Shown here piece by piece: positions 33,545-42,119 of a DNA stretch of 64,000 bases. The notes beneath the pieces were generated by a model, which saw only the letters and a list, made by a program, of their open reading frames with translations, searched no databases and was not told the DNA's origin. Made by a program: the position numbers and the translations under genes. Position 1 is the first letter of the stretch, and the number at the start of each line of letters is the position of its first letter. Source of the DNA: Mucilaginibacter sp. UBA5151. Its GTDB lineage: Bacteria > Bacteroidota > Bacteroidia > Sphingobacteriales > Sphingobacteriaceae. The stretch spans positions 1 to 64,000 of the forward strand of contig DHXR01000035.1 in NCBI GenBank assembly GCA_002413785.1, read 5' to 3'.

Positions 33545-34162
33545 TCACGATTGTTTTAAATGTCCGGCATTGTTAAAATCAATGATCTCATATTTTTTGC
33601 CGTCATAGCTTACTTTGTACAAAACCAGATTCTGGTGCGGAAAGGTGTCCATCCCGGTAAGCGGTTTATTGCTGAGGATACATAAAAGCAGGCGCAACGC
33701 GCGGCCATGCATACAAATGAGCACCGTTTTTTCTTCCGGGTGGCTCATGATGATCTCCAGGGCTTCCAGTTGCCTTGCCTTTACGTCGTTAGGGCTTTCG
33801 CCGCCTTCAAATTTTTCGTCTAAATGGCCGTCCATCCAATCACGCATGATCTGCAAAAAATCCGCCTTATTTTCGGGAGTTGCAGGTTTTCCTTCGTGAA
33901 TACCCCAACCAAGTTCGTCAAGACCGGATAGTTTTTCATAAGGGATACCCAAATCAATAAACGGCTGGATGCTTTGTTGGGTACGCTTAAGCGCTGATAT
34001 GTAAATTTTGTCGAAAGGAACGGTCTTATATGCATTAAAAAACAAGCCTGCCTGCCTGCGGCCTTCGTCATTCAGGTCGGTGTCCATGCCCCTGCCCTGG
34101 ATAATGCCGCGTTTGTTCAGATCTGTTTGCCCGTGCCGGACGATGTATAGTGTTTTGTTCAT
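33545..34162 (-). CDS. Histidine phosphatase family protein
   Basis: A 205-aa phosphoglycerate mutase-like phosphatase. The RHG motif VRHGQTDLNKRG is at the N terminus, with the second catalytic His in CMHGRALR near residue 150. The substrate is unknown. It lies between mqnE and mqnA, which may be chance or may mean it removes a phosphate from a pathway side product. Word-repeat DNA of the TTCATTGGTTCA type separates it from mqnE. Confidence 0.9.
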   Translation of the reverse strand: MNKTLYIVRHGQTDLNKRGIIQGRGMDTDLNDEGRRQAGLFFNAYKTVPFDKIYISALKRTQQSIQPFIDLGIPYEKLSGLDELGWGIHEGKPATPENKADFLQIMRDWMDGHLDEKFEGGESPNDVKARQLEALEIIMSHPEEKTVLICMHGRALRLLLCILSNKPLTGMDTFPHQNLVLYKVSYDGKKYEIIDFNNAGHLKQS

Positions 34163-34337
34163 TGGTTCACTGGTTCATTAGTTCATTGGTATGGTCGTTC
34201 ATTGGTTCACTTGTTCATTTGTTCATTGGTTGTATAGCGGTGGACTTCGCGGCGCAACCAAATTCTATAATAGTTATTCCATCAATTAATTTTAGCAGTC
34301 TTCCAGTAATGAACAAATGAACCAGTGAACCAATAAA
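34163..34337. repeat. Word-repeat array TTCATTGGTTCA and its inverse
   Basis: From 34160 to 34232 the plus strand stutters TTCATTGGTTCACTGGTTCA-type words. From about 34308 to 34338 the inverse AATGAACAAATGAACCAGTG appears. It fills the gap between mqnE and the phosphatase gene on the same strand. Confidence 0.6.
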
Positions 34338-35531
34338 CTAATTAATAACCGGCAATCTGTAAAATTGCGGTTTTACTTCGTCCGGGAATTCAAAATTTGT
34401 GTAATCGGTTACCACATTGTACAGGGTGTCGCGCTCTATTGGTTCGCGGCCTACATTTTTTATCAGTTCCACCAGTTGTTTAGTGCTCATGCCGGGATGC
34501 TGTTCTTCGGCGCCCGCCATGGTATAAATTTTGGTGGTATCATCCAGCGTACCGTCAATATCATCCACACCAAAATTTAAAGATAACTGTGCCGTGTTGC
34601 GGCTGATCATGGCCCAGTAGGCTTTGATATGATCGAAGTTATCCAGGTAAATACGGGCAATGGCGTAATTGCGCAAATCTTCAACAACGGATGATTCGGC
34701 TACATGCGACATCTGGTTATCCTGGTTACGGAATTTTAACGGGATAAAAGTTTGAAAGCCACCGGTTTTATCCTGTAAAGCACGCAGGCGTTCCAAATGA
34801 TCAACCCGGTGCCAATATTTTTCGATATGGCCGTATAACATGGTCGCGTTTGACCGTGCGCCCAATTTATGCCATTCTTCGTGGATAGCAAGCCATTGGT
34901 CGGCGGTACATTTATCTTTGGAAATTTGCTCCCTTATTTCGGGGTGAAAAATTTCCGCACCCCCTCCCGGCATCGATTCTAACCCGGCTTCATGCATCAG
35001 GCGCATGCCTGTTGCATAGTCAATTTTCGCTTTTTTAAAGATATAATGGTACTCTACCGGGGTGAGGGCCTTAATATGTAGTTCGGGGCGGTGCTCTCTT
35101 ATCTTACTGAATAACTCACTATAAAAGGCCAAATCGTACTGCGGCAATACGCCGCCAACTATGTGCACTTCAGTAACAGGCTCGTTATCATATTTTTTTA
35201 CGATATCCAGCATTTCCTCCAAAGTGTATTCCCACCCTTCCGATTTTTGTTTGATCAGCCTGGAATAGGAACAAAATTTACAGTCGTAAACACAAAGATT
35301 GGTAGGCTCAATGTGAAAATTACGGTTAAAATAAGTTTTATTGCCATGCCGTTTCCCGCGGATATAATTGGCTAAAACGCCAAGGTAACCCAGTTCGCCT
35401 TTTTCATACAGCAAAACGCCTTCGTCAAAACTAACGCGTTCGTTGTGCAGTACTTTTTCGGCAATCTGTTTTAAATCAGCTGGTAAATGCGGGTTTTGCA
35501 GTAGTATGTGTAAATTTTCTTCGGATTCCAT
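34338..35531 (-). CDS. mqnE: Aminofutalosine synthase, radical SAM
   Basis: A 397-aa radical SAM enzyme with the cluster motif Cys80-x3-Cys84-x2-Cys87 in CVYDCKFC. MqnE hallmarks include EVHIVGGVLPQYDLAFY, ESMPGGGAEIFHPEIR and ATMLYGHIE. It joins 3-enolpyruvylbenzoate and S-adenosylmethionine to make 6-amino-6-deoxyfutalosine. Its size and GGGAEI motif separate it from MqnC. With mqnA nearby, it shows that menaquinone is made by the futalosine route. Confidence 0.93.
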   Translation of the reverse strand: MESEENLHILLQNPHLPADLKQIAEKVLHNERVSFDEGVLLYEKGELGYLGVLANYIRGKRHGNKTYFNRNFHIEPTNLCVYDCKFCSYSRLIKQKSEGWEYTLEEMLDIVKKYDNEPVTEVHIVGGVLPQYDLAFYSELFSKIREHRPELHIKALTPVEYHYIFKKAKIDYATGMRLMHEAGLESMPGGGAEIFHPEIREQISKDKCTADQWLAIHEEWHKLGARSNATMLYGHIEKYWHRVDHLERLRALQDKTGGFQTFIPLKFRNQDNQMSHVAESSVVEDLRNYAIARIYLDNFDHIKAYWAMISRNTAQLSLNFGVDDIDGTLDDTTKIYTMAGAEEQHPGMSTKQLVELIKNVGREPIERDTLYNVVTDYTNFEFPDEVKPQFYRLPVIN

Positions 35532-35615
35532 TCAAAAAAATTTCTGTAAAAATAGGAAATGTTAATGTAATGGGGATGTAAGATTTAATTTAGAGGCAAT
35601 CCATACACCCACCAT

Positions 35616-36623
35616 TTAATTACGGCCATCAACCTCGTCAGCAGGATAACGGATTCCTGCCACGTCCCTTATTTTATCCAGCGTTTCCATTAACAAAAGC
35701 GTATCATTAAAGGATACAACCGGGCTTTCGGTTAACCCTTTTCTTAAACAATCATTTACATGGCGGGCTTCGTACTGATAACCAAAACCAGGTTCTTTTG
35801 CAACAGGAATAATTTCCCGGCTATCGACTCTTTCATTATAAAACTCGACAGTGGAAGAAGGCTCATAAAACCTCGACGTCAACCTTATTCTCCCTTCGCT
35901 CCCGCATATATCAGCTTCCGTGGCCAGGTTTGACGAAAAAGTAGAAAACAGCTGGGCCATCGCCCCATTTTTATAGCGGAAAAGTATGGCGCATTGTTCA
36001 TCAACGCCTGTTGAAGCAGGCGTCATTACCGCATCAATATGGTCGGGTTTTCCGAGGATGCTCATCGCAATAAAAACATTGTAAATGCCGATATCCATTA
36101 AAGTTCCGCCACCGAGGCCGGGATCAAACAACCTCGCCGGGATAGGCGTGATAGGTTTAAAGCCAAAATTCACCAGTATAGCCCTGACTTTCCCCAGTAG
36201 ACCCTCTCCTATCATTTCCTGCATCTTGAGGTAGTGGGGATGGAATTTTGTCCACAAGGCTTCCATTAAAAACACTTTTTGTTCTTTGGCGTAACTAATC
36301 ATCGTGGCAGCCTGCCGGGAGTTCATTGCGAAGGGTTTTTCGCACAAGACAGCTTTATTGTGCCTCAAACAAAGTAAAGTATTTTCGCAATGCAGGTTAT
36401 GCGGGGTGGCAATGTATATAACGTCAACTTCCGGATTTTGAACAAGCGCTTCATAACTGTCGTGTACATGTTTTACCGGGAACTTTTTGTTAAAATCATC
36501 AGCAGATTTTTGCGACCGGGAGCCAACGGCAACTAATTCAGCATCTTTAACCAATTTTAGATCTGACGCGAATTTATGCGCGATACGGCCAGTTCCCAAT
36601 ATTCCCCAGCGGATGGTTTTCAT
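35616..36623 (-). CDS. Gfo/Idh/MocA family oxidoreductase
   Basis: A 335-aa protein with an N-terminal Rossmann domain (WGILGTGRIAHKFASDLK) and the family EKPFAMN motif around residue 95. A C-terminal alpha/beta domain follows (FGFKPITPIPARLFDPGLGG, MDIGIYNVFIA). It resembles dimeric dihydrodiol dehydrogenase/xylose dehydrogenase-like members that oxidise sugars with NADP. The substrate is unknown. It is monocistronic and divergent from rnpB. Confidence 0.9.
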   Translation of the reverse strand: MKTIRWGILGTGRIAHKFASDLKLVKDAELVAVGSRSQKSADDFNKKFPVKHVHDSYEALVQNPEVDVIYIATPHNLHCENTLLCLRHNKAVLCEKPFAMNSRQAATMISYAKEQKVFLMEALWTKFHPHYLKMQEMIGEGLLGKVRAILVNFGFKPITPIPARLFDPGLGGGTLMDIGIYNVFIAMSILGKPDHIDAVMTPASTGVDEQCAILFRYKNGAMAQLFSTFSSNLATEADICGSEGRIRLTSRFYEPSSTVEFYNERVDSREIIPVAKEPGFGYQYEARHVNDCLRKGLTESPVVSFNDTLLLMETLDKIRDVAGIRYPADEVDGRN

Positions 36624-36739
36624 GTTTTAAATTAAGTTTGATTTATTATGCTTAGACGAGGTTAAATATCATAAAAATTGATGAATAGTCAATCCTAAAC
36701 TATGAATCAATAAAAACGTACCTTTACACCGCAAAACGT

Positions 36740-37125
36740 TCTATCGCTTCCAGCGCCTTGTTTGGGAGAGGAAAGTCCGGGCAACACAGAGCATCCTGCT
36801 TCCTAACGGGAAGGCGCCGGCAGCCGGCGACAGCAAGTGCCACAGAAAATAAACCGTCCGGCAGTAATGACGGATAAGGGTGAAAACGTGAGGTAAGAGC
36901 TCACGGCTTTTCCGGGCGACCGGGATTGCGGTAAACCTCAGGAGTTGAAAAACCAAATAGGTCCTGAAAGCGGAACTGCTCGTTTCCGTTTCCCGGCTAC
37001 AATCGGGGACGTCAGGATGGGTAGGTTGATTGAACCTGTCAGCAATGGCAGGGCCAGATTAATGATAGAAATAATCCGCCTTCAGGCGGATTAAACAGGA
37101 CCCGGCTTACAGATTTGCTGCTGTA
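36740..37125 (+). ncRNA. rnpB: RNase P RNA, type A
   Basis: The two halves of the universally conserved P4 core are present: GAGGAAAGTCCGGGCAACAC at about 36769-36788 and ACAGGACCCGGCTTACAG at about 37095-37112. Other conserved parts are GCAAGTGCCACAGAAAA, GGTAAGAGCTCACGG and GGTAAACCTC. An AATCCGCCTTCAGGCGGATT hairpin lies before the 3' core. It is the ribozyme that trims tRNA 5' ends. Ends are estimated to within about 10 bases. TACCTTTA at 36719-36726 is a one-mismatch -7 box. Confidence 0.93.
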
Positions 37126-37126
37126 C

Positions 37127-37157
37127 ACCCCTTCCGGTAAAACGGGAGGGGTTTTTT
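37127..37157 (+). terminator. Intrinsic terminator of rnpB
   Basis: CCCCTTCCG and CGGGAGGGG form a strong stem around GTAAAA, followed by six Ts ending at 37157. Confidence 0.85.
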
Positions 37158-37253
37158 CCCTTCAAAACATTATCCATAAAAAAGTGTTTACTTTTCTATA
37201 CAATTAGCTATATTAGCACAAACATTTACACCTACTGAATTCAAGAACAAAAA

Positions 37254-38630
37254 ATGGCAAAAATCCTTATTATTGATGACGAACGGGCGATACGTAACAC
37301 ACTGCGCGAAATTTTAGAATATGAAGATTATACTGTTGAAGATATAGATAATGGTATTGATGGTTTAGAACTGATACAAAAGAACGACTATGACCTGGTT
37401 CTTTGCGATATCAAAATGAACCGGATGGACGGCATGGAAGTGCTTACCGAAGCGCTTGCCATTAAACCCGACCTGCCTTTTATTATGATCTCGGGCCATG
37501 GGACTGTTGAAACGGCGGTTGAGGCCAGCAAAAAAGGCGCTTTCGACTTTATCTCAAAACCACCCGACCTTAACCGTTTGCTTATTACAGTCCGTAACGC
37601 CCTCGACAGGGGGAGCCTGGTTACCCAGACCAGGGTATTAAAACGCAAGGTGGCGAAAGTGCGTTCGATTTTAGGCGAATCACAGGCCATCTTAAAAATA
37701 AAGGAAACCATAGACCGGGTTGCCCCTACCGATGCCCGGGTTTTGATCACAGGTGCAAACGGCAGCGGGAAAGAATTGGTGGCCCGCTGGCTGCATGAAA
37801 AATCTAACCGCTTAAATGCCCCTTTAATTGAAGTTAACTGTGCTGCCATCCCTTCTGAATTAATTGAAAGTGAACTATTTGGCCATGAAAAAGGCTCCTT
37901 TACCTCTGCTATTAAACAACGTATCGGCAAGTTTGAGTCGGCCAACGGCGGCACCTTGTTTTTGGATGAAATCGGGGATATGAGCCAGAGTACCCAGGCC
38001 AAAGTGTTACGTGCCCTGCAGGAAAATAAAATAACCCGCGTTGGCGGCGAAAAAGAAATTGAGGTGGATGTACGGGTGGTCGCAGCAACAAATAAGGATT
38101 TGTTAAAAGAAATCGAAAACGGCAATTTCCGTTTAGATCTCTACCACCGCCTCAGCGTAATTTTGATCCATGTACCGCCGTTAACAGATCGTAAGGACGA
38201 TATTGCATTGCTTACCCAGAATTTCCTTGACGAGATATGCAATGATTATGGCATGCCGGTAAAAAAGATATCAGACGCCGCCCTTGAGGCCCTTAAACTA
38301 TTGCCATGGACAGGTAATATCCGCGAACTAAGAAATATGGTGGAGCGCCTGATCATACTAAGCGACAGGACCATCACAGATGCCGATGTGAGGGCTTTTG
38401 CAAACCCTTCATCCCCGTCAGCGGCAGGTAATGGTAATTCGCCGGCCCAAACAGATTACGACCGTTTTGCTAATTTCCAGGAATACAAGGATTTTGCAGA
38501 ACGTGAATATATCAAGTTCAAACTCGAAAAAAACAGCTGGAATGTTTCAAAAACCGCCGATGATATTGATATACAACGCAGCCACTTGTATAGCAAGATA
38601 GAGAAGTTTGGTTTGAAAAGAGGGGAATGA
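37254..38630 (+). CDS. NtrC-family sigma-54 response regulator
   Basis: A 458-aa protein with three domains. A receiver domain spans 1-120, with phospho-acceptor Asp52 in LVLCDIKM. An AAA+ sigma-54 activation domain spans about 135-370, with Walker A GANGSGKE and Walker B GGTLFLDEIGDM. A C-terminal Fis-type HTH follows (WNVSKTADDIDIQRSHLYSK). The sigma-54 contact loop, normally GAFTGA, reads GSFTSA at residues 214-219. It should activate RpoN-dependent promoters when phosphorylated. No histidine kinase is adjacent, so it is an orphan regulator. Confidence 0.92.
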   Translation: MAKILIIDDERAIRNTLREILEYEDYTVEDIDNGIDGLELIQKNDYDLVLCDIKMNRMDGMEVLTEALAIKPDLPFIMISGHGTVETAVEASKKGAFDFISKPPDLNRLLITVRNALDRGSLVTQTRVLKRKVAKVRSILGESQAILKIKETIDRVAPTDARVLITGANGSGKELVARWLHEKSNRLNAPLIEVNCAAIPSELIESELFGHEKGSFTSAIKQRIGKFESANGGTLFLDEIGDMSQSTQAKVLRALQENKITRVGGEKEIEVDVRVVAATNKDLLKEIENGNFRLDLYHRLSVILIHVPPLTDRKDDIALLTQNFLDEICNDYGMPVKKISDAALEALKLLPWTGNIRELRNMVERLIILSDRTITDADVRAFANPSSPSAAGNGNSPAQTDYDRFANFQEYKDFAEREYIKFKLEKNSWNVSKTADDIDIQRSHLYSKIEKFGLKRGE

Positions 38631-38637
38631 GTTTGCT

Positions 38638-38700
38638 GTTCGCGGTGGGCAGTTTGCAGCAATAAATATTGCAAGCTGCCCACTGAGAACTGCAAACTTT
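38638..38700. repeat. Inverted repeat after the response-regulator gene
   Basis: GTGGGCAGTTTGCAGC near 38645 is answered by GCAAGCTGCCCAC near 38671-38683, with AATAAATATT between. Outer words GTTTGCTGTTC and GAACTGCAAAC extend it. It follows the regulator stop and may act as a terminator, though no T-run is present. Confidence 0.55.
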
Positions 38701-38800
38701 CTTTCTACCACCTAACCTGTTTGTTACCAAAACAACTTTGTTAATTACTTTAAAAAGTTTTACCTTTCCCGAACAATTTCAACCTGATTATCAAACTTAA

Positions 38801-39967
38801 ATGACCAAAACACAAACCGCGCAGGTATCGGATGATTTCGATTCTGCCCCAACCCGTCTTTATTCATTAGATGCCCTCAGAGGATTCGATATGTTCTGGA
38901 TCATGGGCGCCGAGGAGATCTTCCACGGCATGGCTGATGCTATGCATGGAAAGTCAGCCTTCTGGAATGCGCTTGCACTTCAATTAACCCATCCCGACTG
39001 GAACGGTTTTCACGCTTATGACCTGATCTTCCCGCTTTTCCTTTTTATGGCAGGTGTTTCCACACCATTTTCGGTTGGCAGAGAGTTGGATAAAGGGAAA
39101 AGCCGTGAACAACTACTGTTGCGGGTTATAAAAAGGGCATTTATTTTAGTGCTGCTGGGCCTGGTGACTAATAACGGGCTGACAATCCAGCCTATTGCGG
39201 ATTACCGGTTCCCGAGTGTTTTAGGCAGGATTGGTATTGCTTATATGTTTGCAAATATCATTTTCCTGTATGCAAAGGAATGGGCGCAAATGGTTTGGTT
39301 CTGGTTTTTTATTATCGGCTATTACCTGCTGTTGAAATTTACGTCGGCTCCCGGTTTTCATCCCGGCGACCTTACACCACAAGGCAATTTTTCGTCTTAT
39401 ATGGACCGTATTATATTACCCGGGAAATTATATGTTCCATATCCAAATACAAAAATAAGCATGCACGATCCGGAAGGGCTTTTTTCTACCATCCCGGCCA
39501 TAAGTACAGGTTTATTGGGAATTATGACCGGTTCGTTTTTGAAGAAAAACGGTATCAGCCCCGCGCTTAAAGCATTTCGTCTGACACTTGTTGGCGTACT
39601 TTTCCTGTTGCTGGCCCAATTATGGAACCTTGATTTCCCTATCAACAAAAACCTTTGGTCGAGCTCATTTGTGCTGAATGTGGGCGGCATAAGCCTGTTG
39701 CTGTTGGCGCTGTTTTATTATGTGATTGATGTGCTTGGCTTCAAAAAATGGGCATTTTTCTTTAAAGTCATCGGCATGAACTCCATCCTCATTTATATGT
39801 CGGGTCATTTTATAGCGTGGAGCTACACCAACAATAGTTTTTTTGGCTGGCTGGGGTATTTGGTTGGGAAACCGTATAGTGCTGTTATACTTGCCATTAC
39901 TTTTGTTTTTATAAAATGGTTGTTTTTACGCTATTTATACGAAAAGAAAACGTTTTTGCGGGTGTAA
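38801..39967 (+). CDS. HGSNAT / DUF5009-like membrane acyltransferase
   Basis: A 388-aa polytopic membrane protein opening with RLYSLDALRGFDMFWIMGAE, the signature of the heparan-alpha-glucosaminide N-acetyltransferase-like and DUF5009 family. HAYDLIFPLFLFMAGVSTPFS and RVIKRAFILVLLG follow, with about 10 membrane helices. Family members acetylate glycans across the membrane using acetyl-CoA. The acceptor here is unknown, and no glycosidase operon surrounds it. It converges with a MazG-like gene across a palindrome. Confidence 0.88.
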   Translation: MTKTQTAQVSDDFDSAPTRLYSLDALRGFDMFWIMGAEEIFHGMADAMHGKSAFWNALALQLTHPDWNGFHAYDLIFPLFLFMAGVSTPFSVGRELDKGKSREQLLLRVIKRAFILVLLGLVTNNGLTIQPIADYRFPSVLGRIGIAYMFANIIFLYAKEWAQMVWFWFFIIGYYLLLKFTSAPGFHPGDLTPQGNFSSYMDRIILPGKLYVPYPNTKISMHDPEGLFSTIPAISTGLLGIMTGSFLKKNGISPALKAFRLTLVGVLFLLLAQLWNLDFPINKNLWSSSFVLNVGGISLLLLALFYYVIDVLGFKKWAFFFKVIGMNSILIYMSGHFIAWSYTNNSFFGWLGYLVGKPYSAVILAITFVFIKWLFLRYLYEKKTFLRV

Positions 39968-39977
39968 TTCATTTTTC

Positions 39978-40089
39978 GTCTGAATCAGAATTTACAGAAT
40001 TATAAAATTTTCAGAATGCTTTGCAACTGCATAATTCTGCATAGTTGAATAAAATGGAATTCTGAAAATCCTTAAATTCTGATTCAGAC
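39978..40089. repeat. Inverted repeat GTCTGAATCAGAATTTA between convergent genes
   Basis: A 17-base arm at 39978-39994 has an exact reverse complement at 40073-40089. Inside the loop the word CAGAATT recurs in both orientations. It shares TGAATCAGAATTT with the palindrome at 6264-6316 and GTCTGAA with the one at 58889-58988. Its position between two converging stops suggests a bidirectional terminator role. Confidence 0.7.
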
Positions 40090-40095
40090 AAAAAA

Positions 40096-40569
40096 TCAAC
40101 GTTCCAGTATCCCGCCCAAGTCAGCGGGAGAATAATTGAGTGATTTTAAAGTTTTATTGTCTGCTTCACGATATACCAAAAACAAACCATCTATCTCTTT
40201 GTAGTATGAATTGGTATTGGCTGTGTTTTTGTAGTGTTCAATAGTAAGGTTTGCTTCTTCGGCAGATTTGCAGGCTTTGCTCATATTTGAGCGATGTACT
40301 TCATCAAACAGTTCTTTGAATTTTTCGCCCAGGCCAAACTCCAGGATAGCACCCGCAAGCACATATTGCAAATCGCATAATGCATCCGCAACTTCAATTA
40401 AATCATTGTCGTCGATGGCTTGCCGTAATTCTTTTAGTTCTTCCGCTAAAAGCGAGACCCGCAGATCGGACCTTTCTTTTGAGGGGATTGCCGGATTTTT
40501 TATAACCGGGTGTTTAAATGTGGTATGGAATTCGGCTACCTGGTTTAATGAGTTGGTGTCTTTTATCAT
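40096..40569 (-). CDS. MazG-like nucleoside triphosphate pyrophosphohydrolase
   Basis: A 157-aa all-alpha NTP pyrophosphatase (PRA-PH/MazG-like). The metal-binding pattern EELKELRQAIDDNDLIEVADALCDLQY places the usual E-E-x-x-E and D-x-x-x-D residues in two neighbouring helices. It likely hydrolyses non-canonical or excess (d)NTPs to NMPs. The C-terminal 55 residues (YYKEIDGLFLVYREADNKTL) are less conserved. It is monocistronic. Confidence 0.88.
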   Translation of the reverse strand: MIKDTNSLNQVAEFHTTFKHPVIKNPAIPSKERSDLRVSLLAEELKELRQAIDDNDLIEVADALCDLQYVLAGAILEFGLGEKFKELFDEVHRSNMSKACKSAEEANLTIEHYKNTANTNSYYKEIDGLFLVYREADNKTLKSLNYSPADLGGILER

Positions 40570-40780
40570 AATTTATTAATGGATATGAAATTGCTTTTTA
40601 AAAATCGCAAACTACCGCTAAGATATACATAAACCCGGTTTAATAAATGGATTTATAAATTTACAATTTCATAAACAAGGCAAGTGTAAATAATAATTAA
40701 AGACGGGTTAAACCGTTCAATATAAAATAAGTCTATCCAAATATAATGAAGAATTAAAAAGCTATTAAAATCTAAAAATT

Positions 40781-41944
40781 ATGAAAAGGGCATATAAATA
40801 TTTATCATTAACAGGTTTAAGCGTACTGTTATGTTTGTTTTTAGCTATACCTGCCGATGCGCAACGCGGCGGCGGTCACCCAAGTGGCGGCGGTGGCGGT
40901 GGCGGCGGTCACTCAAGTGGTGGCGGTGGCGGCGGTGGCGGTCACTCAAGTGGCGGCGGTGGCGGCGGCGGTCACTCAAGTGGCGGCGGTGGCGGTCGCT
41001 CATTTAGTGGCGGTGGCGGCGGTGGCGCACGTTTCGGCGGTGGTGGTCATTCGGGTGGCGGCGGTGGTGGCCGCTCATTTAGCGGCGGCGGCGCACGTTT
41101 CGGCGGCGGCCGGGCAACATTTGCTCCGCAACGTTCTAATAATGTATCAAGGGGAGGTTTTTCATCACCCCGGACACGCGGTAGCTTTAACTCCAGATCG
41201 GGTTTTAATGGAAGATCATCTTCGGGTACACGTGTTGGTTACTCTGGCCGCGCCGGTTTCGGTGGCCGTTCAGGTTTCGGTGGCCGTTCAGGTTTCGGTG
41301 GCCGTTCAGGGTTCGGCGGCAGGGGCTATTACGGCCCGAGTAATTGGGGCGCACGAGGTTATTGGGGCGGACGTGGCGGCTATTTTTGGAATGGCGGCTT
41401 TTATGGCAGTTTATACGGACCATATATTGGTTTTAACTTAGGCTTTTTACCTTATGGCTATTACCCGTTTTACTGGGGCGATTCCCAATATTATTTAAGT
41501 AACGGATTATATTATCAATACGATCACAGTCAGTACACTGTAGTGGAACCTCCCTTAGGCGCTGAAGTAACTACTTTACCTGCCGGCGCCCAGTCAGTTA
41601 CTATTGACGGTCAGCAATATTATGAACTGAATGGTGTTTACTACCAGCCTATTACAAATGATAACGGTACAACCGGATATATAATTGCCGGTAAAGACGG
41701 ACAGTTAAGTACCGGCGGCGGCGCAGCAAATGGGGCCAATCCAGGCAATGGCGTTAATAACGCCCCCCTTCCGCAGATTGGCGACATTTATAACCAATTG
41801 CCCCCGGATACCAGGAAGATAAAAATTAACGGTGAAACCTTTTACGTTTCGCCTGATGATTACTACTACCAGCAAACAACGGATACCAGCGGAAATAGAG
41901 TATATAAAATGGTCGGTACACCGTCGGATGAGCCAGGGAGTTAA
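40781..41944 (+). CDS. Secreted Gly-rich protein with DUF6515-like C terminus
   Basis: A 387-aa protein with a signal peptide (LSVLLCLFLAIPADA). Residues about 29-115 are extreme Gly/Ser/His repeats (GGGHSSGGGG). An RSGFGG hexapeptide array sits at about 158-180. A Tyr/Gly-rich middle follows (YGYYPFYWGDSQYYL). The C-terminal 130 residues hold two similar copies of TVDGQQYYELNGVYYQP-type motifs, as in the DUF6515 family. It is probably an envelope or surface protein. The DNA repeats make the length prone to change. It has its own terminator. Confidence 0.85.
   Translation: MKRAYKYLSLTGLSVLLCLFLAIPADAQRGGGHPSGGGGGGGGHSSGGGGGGGGHSSGGGGGGGHSSGGGGGRSFSGGGGGGARFGGGGHSGGGGGGRSFSGGGARFGGGRATFAPQRSNNVSRGGFSSPRTRGSFNSRSGFNGRSSSGTRVGYSGRAGFGGRSGFGGRSGFGGRSGFGGRGYYGPSNWGARGYWGGRGGYFWNGGFYGSLYGPYIGFNLGFLPYGYYPFYWGDSQYYLSNGLYYQYDHSQYTVVEPPLGAEVTTLPAGAQSVTIDGQQYYELNGVYYQPITNDNGTTGYIIAGKDGQLSTGGGAANGANPGNGVNNAPLPQIGDIYNQLPPDTRKIKINGETFYVSPDDYYYQQTTDTSGNRVYKMVGTPSDEPGS
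41255..41326 (+). repeat. 18-bp minisatellite inside the Gly-rich gene
   Basis: The unit GGTTTCGGTGGCCGTTCA starts at 41255, 41273 and 41291 with almost no change, and a diverged fourth unit starts at 41309. It encodes G-F-G-G-R-S. Further Gly-codon arrays with CACTCAAGTGG words occupy about 40875-41000. Confidence 0.85.
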
Positions 41945-41966
41945 GTGCCGATACTGTCAGATATTT

Positions 41967-42004
41967 AAAAAAGGGTGTTCCGGCTGTGTGGACCGCCCTT
42001 TTTT
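41967..42004 (+). terminator. Terminator of the Gly-rich gene
   Basis: AAAAAAGGG pairs with CCCTTTTTT around a GTTCC/GGAC inner stem. The hairpin begins 23 bases after the stop codon. Confidence 0.75.
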
Positions 42005-42119
42005 ATTTTATAGCAATAAATAGTAGTTTATATGCGGTTCGTCATTTATTAAGTTCATCATAGTAAAACTTTTCCCCGTTTTGATGCTTCTATAAAGTGT
42101 TAACAGTATTAGGTTTATT

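Noticed and set aside
37388..38125. Minus-strand frame of 245 codons inside the NtrC regulator gene
   Set aside because: It is antisense to the conserved receiver and AAA+ domains and has a Ser/Arg/Phe-rich shadow composition.
40857..41441. Second plus-strand frame of 194 codons inside the Gly-rich gene
   Set aside because: Repetitive GC-rich DNA keeps several frames open. This frame gives Ala/Val repeats without a signal peptide, whereas the other frame has signal peptide, terminator and C-terminal domain.
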